NCBI RefSeq assembly: GCF_023015695.1
Contig: NZ_JALKAS010000001.1
Location: 1,426,001 to 1,490,000 of the forward strand
DNA length: 64,000 nt
Reading direction: 5' to 3'
DNA from: Jannaschia sp. S6380
GTDB taxonomy: Bacteria; Pseudomonadota; Alphaproteobacteria; Rhodobacterales; Rhodobacteraceae
This document shows positions 19,811-28,610 of the stretch, in pieces. Position 1 is the first letter of the stretch. Every line of letters starts with the position of its first letter. The translations under genes and the position numbers were made by a program. The notes beneath the pieces are model-generated. The model ran no database searches. It had not been told where the DNA came from and was given only the letters and a program-made list of their open reading frames with translations.

Positions 19811-19972
19811 ATGTTGCCGATCGTCACCGCACTCATCGGTGCCCTGCTGGGCGCCCTCACGGCCCGCCGGCGTCGCGGCAACGGGTTCGACATCGCGCAA
19901 TGGGCGGCCGTCTGGGCGATTATGGGGGGGCTGATCGGCCTTCTCGCCCTGATCGTGCTGGCCCGGATCTAG
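19811..19972 (+). CDS. small two-helix membrane protein
   Basis: A 53-residue protein starting MLPIVTALIGALLGALTARR, with a basic loop (RRRRGNGFD) and a second hydrophobic segment (AVWAIMGGLIGLLALIVLA). Two membrane helices are predicted with the arginine-rich loop in the cytoplasm. No known family is certain. The stop TAG directly abuts the ATG of the VWA gene, indicating co-expression. Confidence 0.65.
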   Translation: MLPIVTALIGALLGALTARRRRGNGFDIAQWAAVWAIMGGLIGLLALIVLARI

Positions 19973-21157
19973 ATGTTCCTCACGTTCTTCGCGTCCCTGC
20001 GCGCGGCTGGGGTTCCGGTCACGCTGCGCGAGCATCTGACGTTCCTGGAAGGGATGTCCCGCAATCTCGTGACCTTCGACATCGAGGGCTTCTACTTCTT
20101 CGCCCGCACGGCGCTGGTGAAGGATGAGCGGCATATCGACAGGTTCGACCGCGCCTTCGCCGCCGCCTTCGACGGGCTGGAATCGGTGTCCGCCGAGGAT
20201 GTACTGGATGCGGTCGACCTTCCGGCGGACTGGCTGCGCAAACAGGCCGAAAAGCACCTCAGCCCCGAGGAGCGCGCCGAGATCAAGGCGGCGGGCGGGT
20301 TCGACAAGTTGATGGAGACGCTGCGCGAACGCCTGCGCGAGCAGCAGGGCCGCCACCAGGGCGGGTCGAAATGGATCGGCACGGCCGGCACGTCCCCGTT
20401 CGGCGCCTACGGCTACAATCCCGAGGGGGTGCGCATCGGACAGGACCGAAGCCGGCACCAGCGGGCCGTCAAGGTCTGGGACAAGCGCGCGTTCCGCGAC
20501 TACGATTCCGACGTCGAGCTGGGCACGCGCAACATCAAGGTAGCCCTGAAGCGACTGCGGGCCTGGGCGCGCGACGGCGCGGAGGAGGAGCTGGACCTGG
20601 ACGGCACGATCCGATCGACGGCCAAGGCCGGCTATCTGGATGTCCGCACCCGCCCGGAACGCCGCAACGCCGTCAAGCTGCTGCTGTTTCTGGACGTGGG
20701 CGGCAGCATGGATCCGCATGTGAAGGTCGTGGAGGAGCTGTTCTCGGCCGCGCGGTCCGAGTTCCGCACGCTCGAGCATTTCTACTTTCACAACTGCCTC
20801 TACGAAGGCGTCTGGAAGGACAACCGTCGGCGCTGGGATGCGGTCCTGCCGACGCGCGAGGTGTTGAACACATACGGCGCCGATTACCGTTGCATCTTCG
20901 TCGGCGACGCCGCCATGTCGCCCTACGAGATTGCCTATGCCGGCGGCGCGAACGAGCACTGGAACGAGGAGGCCGGGCAGGTCTGGCTCGACCGCGCGCG
21001 CGCGCAATGGCCGCGCAACCTGTGGATCAATCCCCTGCCCCGCGCGCATTGGCGGCACACCCATTCCGTCGGCATGATCCGCGAGATATTCGAGGACCGG
21101 ATGGTGCCCATGACGCTGGAAGGGCTGGCCAAGGGCATGCGCCTGCTGACGCGCTAG
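19973..21157 (+). CDS. VWA-domain protein (CoxE-like), MoxR partner
   Basis: A 394-residue protein. The N-terminal region (TFFASLRAAGVPVTLREHLT) resembles CoxE-type proteins and the C-terminal region is a von Willebrand A domain. The metal-ion-dependent adhesion motif, normally DxSxS, reads LFLDVGGSMDPH, so the first serine is replaced by glycine. A long basic linker (residues 110-190) separates the domains. Such proteins pair with MoxR ATPases for cofactor insertion or complex assembly. The target here is unknown; no CO dehydrogenase genes are nearby. Its stop shares the palindrome CTAG with the convergent DUF421 gene. Confidence 0.85.
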   Translation: MFLTFFASLRAAGVPVTLREHLTFLEGMSRNLVTFDIEGFYFFARTALVKDERHIDRFDRAFAAAFDGLESVSAEDVLDAVDLPADWLRKQAEKHLSPEERAEIKAAGGFDKLMETLRERLREQQGRHQGGSKWIGTAGTSPFGAYGYNPEGVRIGQDRSRHQRAVKVWDKRAFRDYDSDVELGTRNIKVALKRLRAWARDGAEEELDLDGTIRSTAKAGYLDVRTRPERRNAVKLLLFLDVGGSMDPHVKVVEELFSAARSEFRTLEHFYFHNCLYEGVWKDNRRRWDAVLPTREVLNTYGADYRCIFVGDAAMSPYEIAYAGGANEHWNEEAGQVWLDRARAQWPRNLWINPLPRAHWRHTHSVGMIREIFEDRMVPMTLEGLAKGMRLLTR

Positions 21158-21696
21158 CCCTCCTCCGGCTCCAGCCGCGCCTGCTGGGCCTCACCGCTGG
21201 CCAGATTGCCCCGCCGCACCCCGTGCAGCAGGTCCTGCTGCAACGTCTCGCCATGCAGGACGGACACGTCGCCCGTGGTCTCCAGCACCACCGCGCGAAC
21301 GTACGCCAGGTCCAGCACGTTCGCCTCACGCAGCTTGGCCGACAGTTCGGATCGCGTGATGCGCGCCGACGCCATGTTTCCCTCCAGCAGGCGTCCGTCG
21401 TGCATCAGCAGCAGCGGATCGTTGTCCGTCGCCTCTTGCACCGCGTCGATGCGCGAGCGGGCCAATCCGATGGCCCATTGGACCGCGAACAACGCGGCCA
21501 TCGCGACCAACCCCTGCCAGAGCGGCGTGCCGGCGTTGAGCACGGTCCCCGCAAGCACCGACCCGAACGAGACCGTAACCGCGAAATCGTAGGACGACAT
21601 CTTCGAGAACGACCGCAGACCCGCCAGCCGGACGCAGAGCACCATGAACGGCACCATCACCGCGGCGTCCACCAGCGGGGTCAACCAGTCGGGCAT
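21154..21696 (-). CDS. DUF421/YetF-like membrane protein
   Basis: A 180-residue protein with three membrane helices at the N-terminus (from VMVPFMVLCVRLAGLRSF onward) and a cytoplasmic C-terminal domain (NDPLLLMHDGRLLEGNMASA, then ITRSELSAKLREANV) typical of DUF421. Members occur in spore-forming and other bacteria; their role is poorly known. The ATG at 21696 has GGAGGAG at ideal spacing; the frame upstream of it is not used. Convergent with the VWA gene, sharing 4 bp. Confidence 0.85.
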   Translation of the reverse strand: MPDWLTPLVDAAVMVPFMVLCVRLAGLRSFSKMSSYDFAVTVSFGSVLAGTVLNAGTPLWQGLVAMAALFAVQWAIGLARSRIDAVQEATDNDPLLLMHDGRLLEGNMASARITRSELSAKLREANVLDLAYVRAVVLETTGDVSVLHGETLQQDLLHGVRRGNLASGEAQQARLEPEEG

Positions 21697-21776
21697 GTGT
21701 CTCCTCCTGTCATGGAGAAGACGTCGCGACGACAGGTCCTGTTCCCATCCGGCGGGGCCGGACCCATATTGACGGG

Positions 21777-22466
21777 ATGATAAAGCTGCCCGCCCTCCTG
21801 CTCGCGATCGCATACGGCCTCGTCCTGTGGGCGTTCTCGGCCTGGCGTCTGAAGCGTCAGATGGACAGCACCTCCACCCCGCTGCGCGACCCGGATCTGG
21901 ATCGGGTCCTGGGCCGGTTGGCGCAGGTGCTCGACGTGCCGCGCATCAAGGTGAACGTCCATGAGGTGGAACCCGTCAACGGGCTGGCCGCGCCGGACGG
22001 GCGCATCTTCATCACCCGCGGCTTCCTGCGGCGCTACGAGGCCGGGGACGTCACCGCCGAGGAGATGGCCAGCGTCGTCGCACACGAGCTGGGCCACGTG
22101 GCCCTTGGCCACGCGCGGCGGCGGCTGATCGACTTTTCGGGCCAGAACGCGATCCGCGTCGTGTTGATGGGCGTCCTAGGGCGGGTCATCCCCGGCATAG
22201 GCCTGTGGCTCGCGAACATGGTGGCCTCGCTGGTCGCCGCGCGCCTGTCGCGCCAGGACGAGTATGAGGCCGACGCCTATGCCAGCGCCCTGCTGGTAAA
22301 GGCCGGCATCGGGACGGCCCCACAGAAGGAGATGTTCCGCAAGCTGTCGCGTCTGACCGGCGCCGGCGGCCGCGGCGCCCCCGCCTGGTTGATGAGCCAT
22401 CCGCAGACCGACGACCGCATCGCCGCGATCGAGGCGAACGAGGCCCGCTGGTCCCTGCCCACCTGA
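21777..22466 (+). CDS. M48 family zinc metallopeptidase (membrane)
   Basis: A 229-residue HtpX-like peptidase. The N-terminal helix (LPALLLAIAYGLVLWAFSAW) anchors it. The zinc motif HELGH lies in MASVVAHELGHVALGHARRR near residue 104, and the third ligand is in the downstream glutamate segment RQDEYEADAYASALLV. A second hydrophobic region lies between them (VLMGVLGRVIPGIGLWLANM). It may act in membrane protein quality control. Shorter than HtpX (about 290). Divergent from DUF421. Confidence 0.87.
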   Translation: MIKLPALLLAIAYGLVLWAFSAWRLKRQMDSTSTPLRDPDLDRVLGRLAQVLDVPRIKVNVHEVEPVNGLAAPDGRIFITRGFLRRYEAGDVTAEEMASVVAHELGHVALGHARRRLIDFSGQNAIRVVLMGVLGRVIPGIGLWLANMVASLVAARLSRQDEYEADAYASALLVKAGIGTAPQKEMFRKLSRLTGAGGRGAPAWLMSHPQTDDRIAAIEANEARWSLPT

Positions 22467-22538
22467 CGCGGCCCCCGGGGGCGGCCGGTGCGGCGGGTTT
22501 GGCTGGACCCCGCGACGCGCATGCGGCATCCCGGCCGG

Positions 22539-23402
22539 ATGACGCCGGATATCCTTTGCATCGGGTCGGTCCTGTGGGACGTGATCGGCCGCTCGAACGC
22601 CCACATGGACAAGGGGTCGGACGTGCCCGGCCGCATCGTCCGCCTTCCCGGCGGCGTCGCGCTGAACATCGCCATGGCCGCCCGCGCCTATGGCATGACC
22701 CCGGCGCTCCTGTCGGTCGTGGGTCGCGACGCCGAGGGCGACGAACTGGTCGCCGCGCTGGACCGCCTGGGGCTGGTGACGTCGACCCTCTATCGCTCCG
22801 ACGACCTTCCGACCGACGTCTACATGGCCGTCGAAGGCGGCAACGGCCTGATCGCCGCCATCGCCGACGCCCACTCGCTCGAGGCTGCGGGCGACAAGAT
22901 CCTGCGCCCGCTGGATGCGATGGCGTTCGACGGGCCGATCGCCGTCGACGGCAACCTCACGCAGGACCTACTGGCGCAGATGGCGACGTCGGCACGGTTC
23001 CGCGGGGCCGATCTGCGCATCGCGCCCGCCTCGCCCGGCAAGGCCGAACGGCTGCTGCCATTCCTGTCGCATCCCTTAGCCACGCTCTACGTCAACCTCG
23101 AGGAAGCGGGACTGCTGCTTCACAAGCCGCAGCCGGACGCCGCGACGGCCGCCGCCGCGCTGCGCAAACGCGGCCTGCACCGCGCGCTGGTCACCGACGG
23201 CCCGCGTGCGGCCGCCTGCGCCGGGCCCGACGGGGTGGTGTCGCGCCCGCCGCGCGCGGTGATGGTGACCCGCGTGACCGGGGCGGGCGACACGTTCATG
23301 GCAGCCCATATCGCCGCCGAGGTCGACGGCATGGCCACGACGGCGGCGCTGGACCGCGCGTTGGACGCCGCCGCGACCTATGTATCGGGCGACACGTACT
23401 GA
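22539..23402 (+). CDS. PfkB-family carbohydrate/nucleoside kinase
   Basis: A ribokinase-fold kinase of about 287 residues. The N-terminal signature DILCIGSVLWDVIGRSN and GGVALNIAMAARAYGM match the first PfkB motif. The catalytic base region is VTRVTGAGDTFMAAHIAAE (GAGD anion hole). The overall pattern resembles pseudouridine kinase (PsuK), but the usual partner pseudouridine-5'-phosphate glycosidase gene is not next to it. I start at the ATG at 22539 because the 17 residues upstream are unlike the family. Confidence 0.8.
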   Translation: MTPDILCIGSVLWDVIGRSNAHMDKGSDVPGRIVRLPGGVALNIAMAARAYGMTPALLSVVGRDAEGDELVAALDRLGLVTSTLYRSDDLPTDVYMAVEGGNGLIAAIADAHSLEAAGDKILRPLDAMAFDGPIAVDGNLTQDLLAQMATSARFRGADLRIAPASPGKAERLLPFLSHPLATLYVNLEEAGLLLHKPQPDAATAAAALRKRGLHRALVTDGPRAAACAGPDGVVSRPPRAVMVTRVTGAGDTFMAAHIAAEVDGMATTAALDRALDAAATYVSGDTY

Positions 23403-23486
23403 AACCGACCAGGTGCGGCTCGCGACTTGTCTGTCGGCGAGCCGCGTCATATGTCGAACCGGACCCGACGACGGAATACCGCCTCC

Positions 23487-24203
23487 ATGCAGCTCGGCGA
23501 AGAACAGTCCCAGCGCCCCGCGCGCCCTGGCATCCTGGCCCGGTTGAGGAACAACTTCCTGACCGGTCTGATCGTGATCGCCCCGATCGGCCTGACGTTC
23601 TGGCTGATCTGGTCGGTCATCGGCTGGATCGACGGGTGGGTCCTGCCCTTCGTGCCGTTCCGCTATCGCCCGGACATCTGGCTGTTGAACCAGTTCGGCC
23701 TCGACCTCGACATTCGCGGCATCGGGGTTGCGTTCTTCCTTCTGTTCACCCTCCTCGTGGGCTGGGCGGCCAAGGGCATCATCGGTCGGTCGATCCTGCG
23801 CCAGGCGGAAAACCTGGTCCAGAACCTGCCCATCGTCCGCTCGGTCTATAGCGGCCTCAAGCAGATTGCCGAAACGATCCTCGCGCAGGATCAATCCAGC
23901 TTCGAAACGGCGTGTCTGGTCGAGTACCCGCGTCGCGGGATCTGGGCCATCGGCTTCGTGTCGACGACCGCCAAGGGCGAGATCGCCGCCCGGGCCGAGG
24001 CGTCCATGGTCTCGGTCTTCCTGCCGACGACGCCGAACCCGACCTCGGGATTTCTGCTGTTCGTTCCCGCCGACGACATCATCGAGCTGGACATGTCCGT
24101 CGAAGATGCCGCCAAGCTGGTGATTTCGGCGGGCCTGGTCTATCCGGGCGCCAACGGCAATGGCGATGCCATCCCCGGCCTGGAAGCCCCGACCCGCACC
24201 TGA
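23487..24203 (+). CDS. DUF502 family membrane protein
   Basis: Two membrane helices (NFLTGLIVIAPIGLTFWLIW and IGVAFFLLFTLLVGWAAKGI) are followed by a soluble domain with the DUF502 blocks LVQNLPIVRSVYSGLKQIAE and AIGFVSTTAKG. Function unknown. The start is ambiguous: the ATG at 23487 gives 238 residues and a short N-terminus like other members; an ATG at 23451 and a TTG at 23427 are in frame. Convergent with the next small gene. Confidence 0.83.
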   Translation: MQLGEEQSQRPARPGILARLRNNFLTGLIVIAPIGLTFWLIWSVIGWIDGWVLPFVPFRYRPDIWLLNQFGLDLDIRGIGVAFFLLFTLLVGWAAKGIIGRSILRQAENLVQNLPIVRSVYSGLKQIAETILAQDQSSFETACLVEYPRRGIWAIGFVSTTAKGEIAARAEASMVSVFLPTTPNPTSGFLLFVPADDIIELDMSVEDAAKLVISAGLVYPGANGNGDAIPGLEAPTRT

Positions 24204-24225
24204 TCGCGGGCCGGGCAGCGTCGAC

Positions 24226-24498
24226 CTAGAGCGCGCCGCCCTGATCGGACGGCCGGCGGTATTCACCATCGTGGATGTGATCCAGCCGTTCCTGCACCGC
24301 CGATGGCAGTGTCTCGGGGCGGAGCAATACCTTGCCGTCATGCGCCGAGGCGACGCTCTCCGGGCCGATCTCGATGTCGCCGTAGCCTTCGATGTAGACG
24401 GTCAGGATCGACGGACGCACCTCGCGCACGGCGCCAATGCCGACACTTCCGTCCTTCACGAAAACCTCGTCCTCGACGCGAATGGTGGACAGGGGCAT
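24226..24498 (-). CDS. small PRC-barrel/DUF2171-like protein
   Basis: A 90-residue all-beta protein containing VKDGSVGIGAVREVRPSILT and ESVASAHDGKVLLRPETLP. This is the pattern of PRC-barrel or DUF2171 proteins, where a barrel strand pair is followed by a short V-x-S-x-x-x-G-K-V-x-L motif. The ATG at 24498 has GAGGAGG six bases upstream. It lies just beyond murD on the same strand but need not belong to the dcw cluster. Assignment is by pattern only. Confidence 0.6.
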   Translation of the reverse strand: MPLSTIRVEDEVFVKDGSVGIGAVREVRPSILTVYIEGYGDIEIGPESVASAHDGKVLLRPETLPSAVQERLDHIHDGEYRRPSDQGGAL

Positions 24499-24543
24499 CA
24501 CGACCTCCTCGACATAGCGCACGAGGCAGGAACCCTCGTGTCG

Positions 24544-25920
24544 CTAATCGAGTTCCGCCACGCGCCGCGCGAAATCCTCGCCGCGCTTCTCGAAGCTGTC
24601 GTATTGGTCGAAGCTCGCCGCGGCGGGGGCCAGCAGGACCGTCTCGCCCGGTCGCGCATCCGCGGCGGCCCGGGCCACGGCGGTGGCCATGTCGGTGCAG
24701 ATTTCCGCCTCGACCCCGCTGCCCAGCGCCAGGGCGAACGCCTGCGCCTCGCGCCCGATGACATAGGCGCGGGCGATACGGCCCAGATGCGGCTGCAGCG
24801 CCTCCAGCCCGCCCTCCTTCTGCAGGCCCCCGCAGATCCAGCGGATGCCGTCGAAGGCTTGCAGGGCCTGCGCCGCCGCGTCGACATTCGTGGCCTTCGA
24901 GTCGTTGACGAAGGTCACGCCGCCCCGCTCCGCGATCCGCTGGCTGCGATGCGGCAGCCCCGGATAGGATCGCAACCCCGCCTCGATGTCGCGCGGCGAC
25001 AGGCCCAGCGCGCGGGCCGCGCCCCAGGCGGCGCAGGCATTCTGGTGATTGTGCCGCCCCGGCAGGCCCGGCACATTGCGCAGGTCGACGGACGCAACCT
25101 GCCGGCCCTTGCGATGCTCGGCCAACCAGCCCTTCTTTGCCGTCACCTGCCAGCCCGGCCCTTTCAGCGCAGCGGTCGAGATCCGGATCACGCGGTCGTC
25201 GCCCGGCGCCTCCTGCAACTGGTTGGCAAGAAACCGGCCCTCATCCTCGTCGACGCCGATGACCGCGCGGTCCGGCCCGCCTTCGGCGAACAACCGGCGC
25301 TTCGCGGCGAAATACCCCCCCGGTCCGGCATGACGGTCCAGATGATCGGGCGAGAGGTTCGTGAATACGGCGACATCCGGCGTCAGGCTGCGCGCGAGTT
25401 CGGTCTGATAGCTCGACAGCTCCAGCACCACGATCTCGTCCGTGCCCGGCGGGTCGAGATCCAGCACGCCACGCCCGATATTGCCGGCCAGATGCGCCCT
25501 CCGTCCGGCCTGGGTCAGCACGTGATGCAGAAGGGCCGAGGTCGTCGATTTTCCGTTCGATCCTGTGATCGCGACCGTCCGGGGGGCATCATGGCCGAGC
25601 GAGCGGAAGAACAGTCCGATATCGTTGTCGACCGCCACGCCCGCGTCCCAGGCCGCGCGGATTGCGCGATGCGGCGCTGGGTAGAGATGGGAGATGCCGG
25701 GCGACGTGACCAGCGTGACGACGCCATCGAGCGCGCCGGGCTTCGTCAGGTCGCGTATCACGAATCCCTCGGCCTTGGCGGCATCGCGCGCCCCGGCCCC
25801 GTCGTCCCAGACGACCACATCCGCGCCGCCCGCCCTCAACGCGCGCGCGGCGCTCAGGCCACTGCGCCCCAGGCCCAGGACGGCGACCGAGGCCCCCTCG
25901 AACCCGCGCACGGGGATCAT
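24544..25920 (-). CDS. murD: UDP-N-acetylmuramoyl-L-alanine--D-glutamate ligase
   Basis: Adds D-glutamate to UDP-MurNAc-L-alanine in the cytoplasm with ATP. The 458 residues have the N-terminal Rossmann motif [17 protein letters not shown], the ATP-binding P-loop [20 protein letters not shown], the [20 protein letters not shown] block with the carbamylated lysine, and [20 protein letters not shown]. The ATG at 25920 overlaps the TGA of the small membrane protein (ATGA). Last clear gene of the dcw segment here; ftsW, murG, murC and ftsQAZ are not adjacent on this side. Confidence 0.95.
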   Translation of the reverse strand: MIPVRGFEGASVAVLGLGRSGLSAARALRAGGADVVVWDDGAGARDAAKAEGFVIRDLTKPGALDGVVTLVTSPGISHLYPAPHRAIRAAWDAGVAVDNDIGLFFRSLGHDAPRTVAITGSNGKSTTSALLHHVLTQAGRRAHLAGNIGRGVLDLDPPGTDEIVVLELSSYQTELARSLTPDVAVFTNLSPDHLDRHAGPGGYFAAKRRLFAEGGPDRAVIGVDEDEGRFLANQLQEAPGDDRVIRISTAALKGPGWQVTAKKGWLAEHRKGRQVASVDLRNVPGLPGRHNHQNACAAWGAARALGLSPRDIEAGLRSYPGLPHRSQRIAERGGVTFVNDSKATNVDAAAQALQAFDGIRWICGGLQKEGGLEALQPHLGRIARAYVIGREAQAFALALGSGVEAEICTDMATAVARAAADARPGETVLLAPAAASFDQYDSFEKRGEDFARRVAELD

Positions 25921-26129
25921 TCCTGCATCGCCATTTCGCGGCCCATCTGTTTCAGCGCCTCCCACGGGGACGGGTCGAGGACGGGAAAGCCCGGCCCTTC
26001 GCGGTACCCCTGCACGATCGGGACCGCCAGGATCACGGCCCCGATCAAGAAAGCCGCCGCCCCCCAGCGCGCCGCGCGGACGCCCAGCGACAACGGCGGG
26101 CCCTTTCGATCGACCAGGGGGTTCCGCAT
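25917..26129 (-). CDS. small single-helix membrane protein between mraY and murD
   Basis: A 70-residue protein with a basic N-terminus, one membrane helix ([20 protein letters not shown]) and a soluble C-terminus ([18 protein letters not shown]). I do not recognise the family. It starts 2 bp after mraY ends and overlaps murD by 4 bp, so it is translated as part of the dcw operon. It may be a small division or cell-wall accessory protein peculiar to this lineage. Confidence 0.68.
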   Translation of the reverse strand: MRNPLVDRKGPPLSLGVRAARWGAAAFLIGAVILAVPIVQGYREGPGFPVLDPSPWEALKQMGREMAMQE

Positions 26130-26131
26130 CC

Positions 26132-27214
26132 TCAGCGCACCTTCAAGGTGGCCAGCCCGATCAGCGCGAGGATCAGTGCGATGATCCAGAACCGGATGAC
26201 GACCTGCGGCTCAGCCCAGCCCTTCTTTTCGAAGTGGTGGTGGATCGGCGCCATCAGGAACACCCGCTTGCCGGTCCGTTTGAAATACAGGACCTGGATG
26301 ATGACCGACAGCGCCTCGACCACGAAGAGGCCGCCGATGATCGCCCAGACCAGCTCGTGCTTGGTGACGACCGCGATCGTCCCCAACGCCCCGCCAAGTG
26401 CCAGCGAACCGGTATCGCCCATGAAGACCGCCGCCGGCGGGGCGTTGTACCACAGAAAGCCGAGCCCGCCGCCGATCAGGCCGGCGCTGAAGATCAGAAG
26501 TTCACCCGTCCCGGGCACGTAGTGAACATCGAGATATTCGGTGAAATCGACCCGCCCCACCGCATAGGAGATCACCCCCAGCGTGCCCGCCGCGATCATT
26601 ACCGGCATGATCGCCAGACCGTCCAGCCCGTCGGTCAGGTTCACCGCGTTCGCGGATCCGACGATGACGATCATCACGAACGGGATATACACCAGACCCA
26701 TGTTCAGAAGGACATCCTTGAAGACCGGAAAGGCCAGCTGGCTTTCCAGCGCCGGGGGATGCACCCAGATCGCCACCAGGGCCGCGACCAGCGCGATGAC
26801 GAACCCCAGTGCCAAGCGGACGCGCCCGGGCACGCCCTTGTGGTTTCCGGCGCTGACCTTGGCGTAGTCGTCCACGAACCCGATGGCGCCGAAGCAGATA
26901 GTGACGCCGAGGACCAGCCAGACATATGGGTTGTCCAGCCGCCCGAACATGAGGGTGGCGACCGTCACCGCGCCCAGGATCAGGACGCCGCCCATCGTCG
27001 GCGTGCCGGCCTTGGCCATGTGCGTCTCGGGCCCGTCGTCGCGGATCGGCTGGCCCCGGCCCTGACGCTTGCGGAGCAGGTTTATCAACGGCCGTCCGAA
27101 GATGAACCCGAAGATCAGCGCGGTGAAGAACGCCCCGCCCGCGCGGACGGTGATGTAGTTGAACAGGTTGAACAGGCCGCCGCCGTCGGAAAAAGTCGTG
27201 AGCCAGTAGAACAT
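26132..27214 (-). CDS. mraY: phospho-N-acetylmuramoyl-pentapeptide-transferase
   Basis: Integral membrane enzyme that makes lipid I by moving phospho-MurNAc-pentapeptide to undecaprenyl phosphate. 360 residues, about ten membrane helices. Diagnostic motifs are [16 protein letters not shown], the aspartates in [41 protein letters not shown] and the histidine-rich loop [20 protein letters not shown]. Located between murF and the small membrane protein. Confidence 0.97.
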   Translation of the reverse strand: MFYWLTTFSDGGGLFNLFNYITVRAGGAFFTALIFGFIFGRPLINLLRKRQGRGQPIRDDGPETHMAKAGTPTMGGVLILGAVTVATLMFGRLDNPYVWLVLGVTICFGAIGFVDDYAKVSAGNHKGVPGRVRLALGFVIALVAALVAIWVHPPALESQLAFPVFKDVLLNMGLVYIPFVMIVIVGSANAVNLTDGLDGLAIMPVMIAAGTLGVISYAVGRVDFTEYLDVHYVPGTGELLIFSAGLIGGGLGFLWYNAPPAAVFMGDTGSLALGGALGTIAVVTKHELVWAIIGGLFVVEALSVIIQVLYFKRTGKRVFLMAPIHHHFEKKGWAEPQVVIRFWIIALILALIGLATLKVR

Positions 27215-27221
27215 GTCTTCC

Positions 27222-28610
27222 CTATCCCTTCGTTCCGGCTTCGCCGAGCGCCTTCAACCCATCCACGAGCCGGGCCATCTTCATCGACAGTGATCCCTTG
27301 ACCAGCACCGCGTCGCCGGGCCGGATCATATCCCTGAGGTGTCGCGCCATCGCATCGGCATCGGGCGCGTGCTCGCCGCGACGGTCGGGGTGGAGAGCCT
27401 CATGCAGCGCCTGCATCAGCGGCCCGACGGTGTGGACGACGTCCAGTTGGCCGGTCGCGGGGTGATCGGCCAGCGCGCGATGCAGGTCGGGGCCGGTCGG
27501 GCCCAGCTCCTTCATGTCGCCCAGGATCGCGATGCGACGCCCACGGCGGGGCACCTCGGTCGCGGCAAGCAGATCGAGCGCGGCGCCCACGCTGGCCGGG
27601 TTCGCGTTGTAGGCGTCGTCGATCAGGTCGGCGGGCGGGCCATCGGGGTGCAGCACGACGGCATGACGCCGCCCCCGGCCCTCGGGCGGCGTCCAGTCCG
27701 CCAGCGCCAACGCGGCCCGCGCCACGTCGCCGCCTATCCCGTCGATCGCGGCCAGCACGGCTAGGCCGTTCAGCGCAAAATGGGCACCGGGCGCGCCGAT
27801 ACGGAACATTAACCGGCCTGCCGGCGTCTCGGCCAGGCAGGCCGACCCATCCGCGCCGGGGCTGACCTCCAACAGACGCCACGTCGCGCCGCGGACGGTT
27901 CCGAAGGTGACCAGCCGCCCGGGCGCCAAACCCGCCGGCATCTCCGCATCCGCGTTCCACAGCGCCAGGCCGTCGGGCCCCAACCCCTCGAAAATCGACG
28001 CCTTTTCGCGCGCGATACCGGCCAGACCGTCGGCGAAGGCCTCCAGATGGACGGGCGCGACGTTGGTGACCATGGCCACATGGGGGGCCGCCTGGCGCGT
28101 CAGTGGCGCGATCTCGCCGGGGTGGTTCATGCCGATTTCGACGATGGCGTAATCGGCATCGGGCGGGATCGAGGCGAGCGTCAGGGGCACGCCCCAATGG
28201 TTGTTGTAGGACCGGATCGCCGCATGCGTCGTGCCCTGGACCGAGAGGCAGTGTCGCAGCATCTCCTTGGTGGAGGTCTTGCCGACACTGCCTGTCACGG
28301 CGATGACCCGGGCCCGCGCCCTCTCCCGTCCGGCCCGTCCAAGGGCTTCCAGTGCGGTCTGGACGTCATCCACGACCAAGAGCGGCGCATCTTCGCATCC
28401 GTTGGGCACCCGATCGACCAACGCGGCCCCCGCGCCCGCCTTCAGCGCGGCGCCCACGAAATCATGTCCGTCCCGCGCGGCCTTCAGGGCGACGAACATC
28501 TGGCCGGGCGCGATGTCCCGGCTGTCGATGGCGAAACCGGATACGGACCAGTCGCCGCGCGCCGTGCCGCCGGTCGCCGCCGCGGCCTTCCGGTCCGACC
28601 AGAGCGTCAT
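27222..28610 (-). CDS. murF: UDP-N-acetylmuramoyl-tripeptide--D-alanyl-D-alanine ligase
   Basis: Adds D-Ala-D-Ala to UDP-MurNAc-tripeptide. The 462 residues are arranged as in the family: N-terminal UDP-binding domain ([20 protein letters not shown]), central ATPase domain with [20 protein letters not shown], the [20 protein letters not shown] segment, and the C-terminal Rossmann-like domain ([20 protein letters not shown]). Its ATG overlaps the murE stop (ATGA). Eight bases separate it from mraY. Confidence 0.95.
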   Translation of the reverse strand: MTLWSDRKAAAATGGTARGDWSVSGFAIDSRDIAPGQMFVALKAARDGHDFVGAALKAGAGAALVDRVPNGCEDAPLLVVDDVQTALEALGRAGRERARARVIAVTGSVGKTSTKEMLRHCLSVQGTTHAAIRSYNNHWGVPLTLASIPPDADYAIVEIGMNHPGEIAPLTRQAAPHVAMVTNVAPVHLEAFADGLAGIAREKASIFEGLGPDGLALWNADAEMPAGLAPGRLVTFGTVRGATWRLLEVSPGADGSACLAETPAGRLMFRIGAPGAHFALNGLAVLAAIDGIGGDVARAALALADWTPPEGRGRRHAVVLHPDGPPADLIDDAYNANPASVGAALDLLAATEVPRRGRRIAILGDMKELGPTGPDLHRALADHPATGQLDVVHTVGPLMQALHEALHPDRRGEHAPDADAMARHLRDMIRPGDAVLVKGSLSMKMARLVDGLKALGEAGTKG

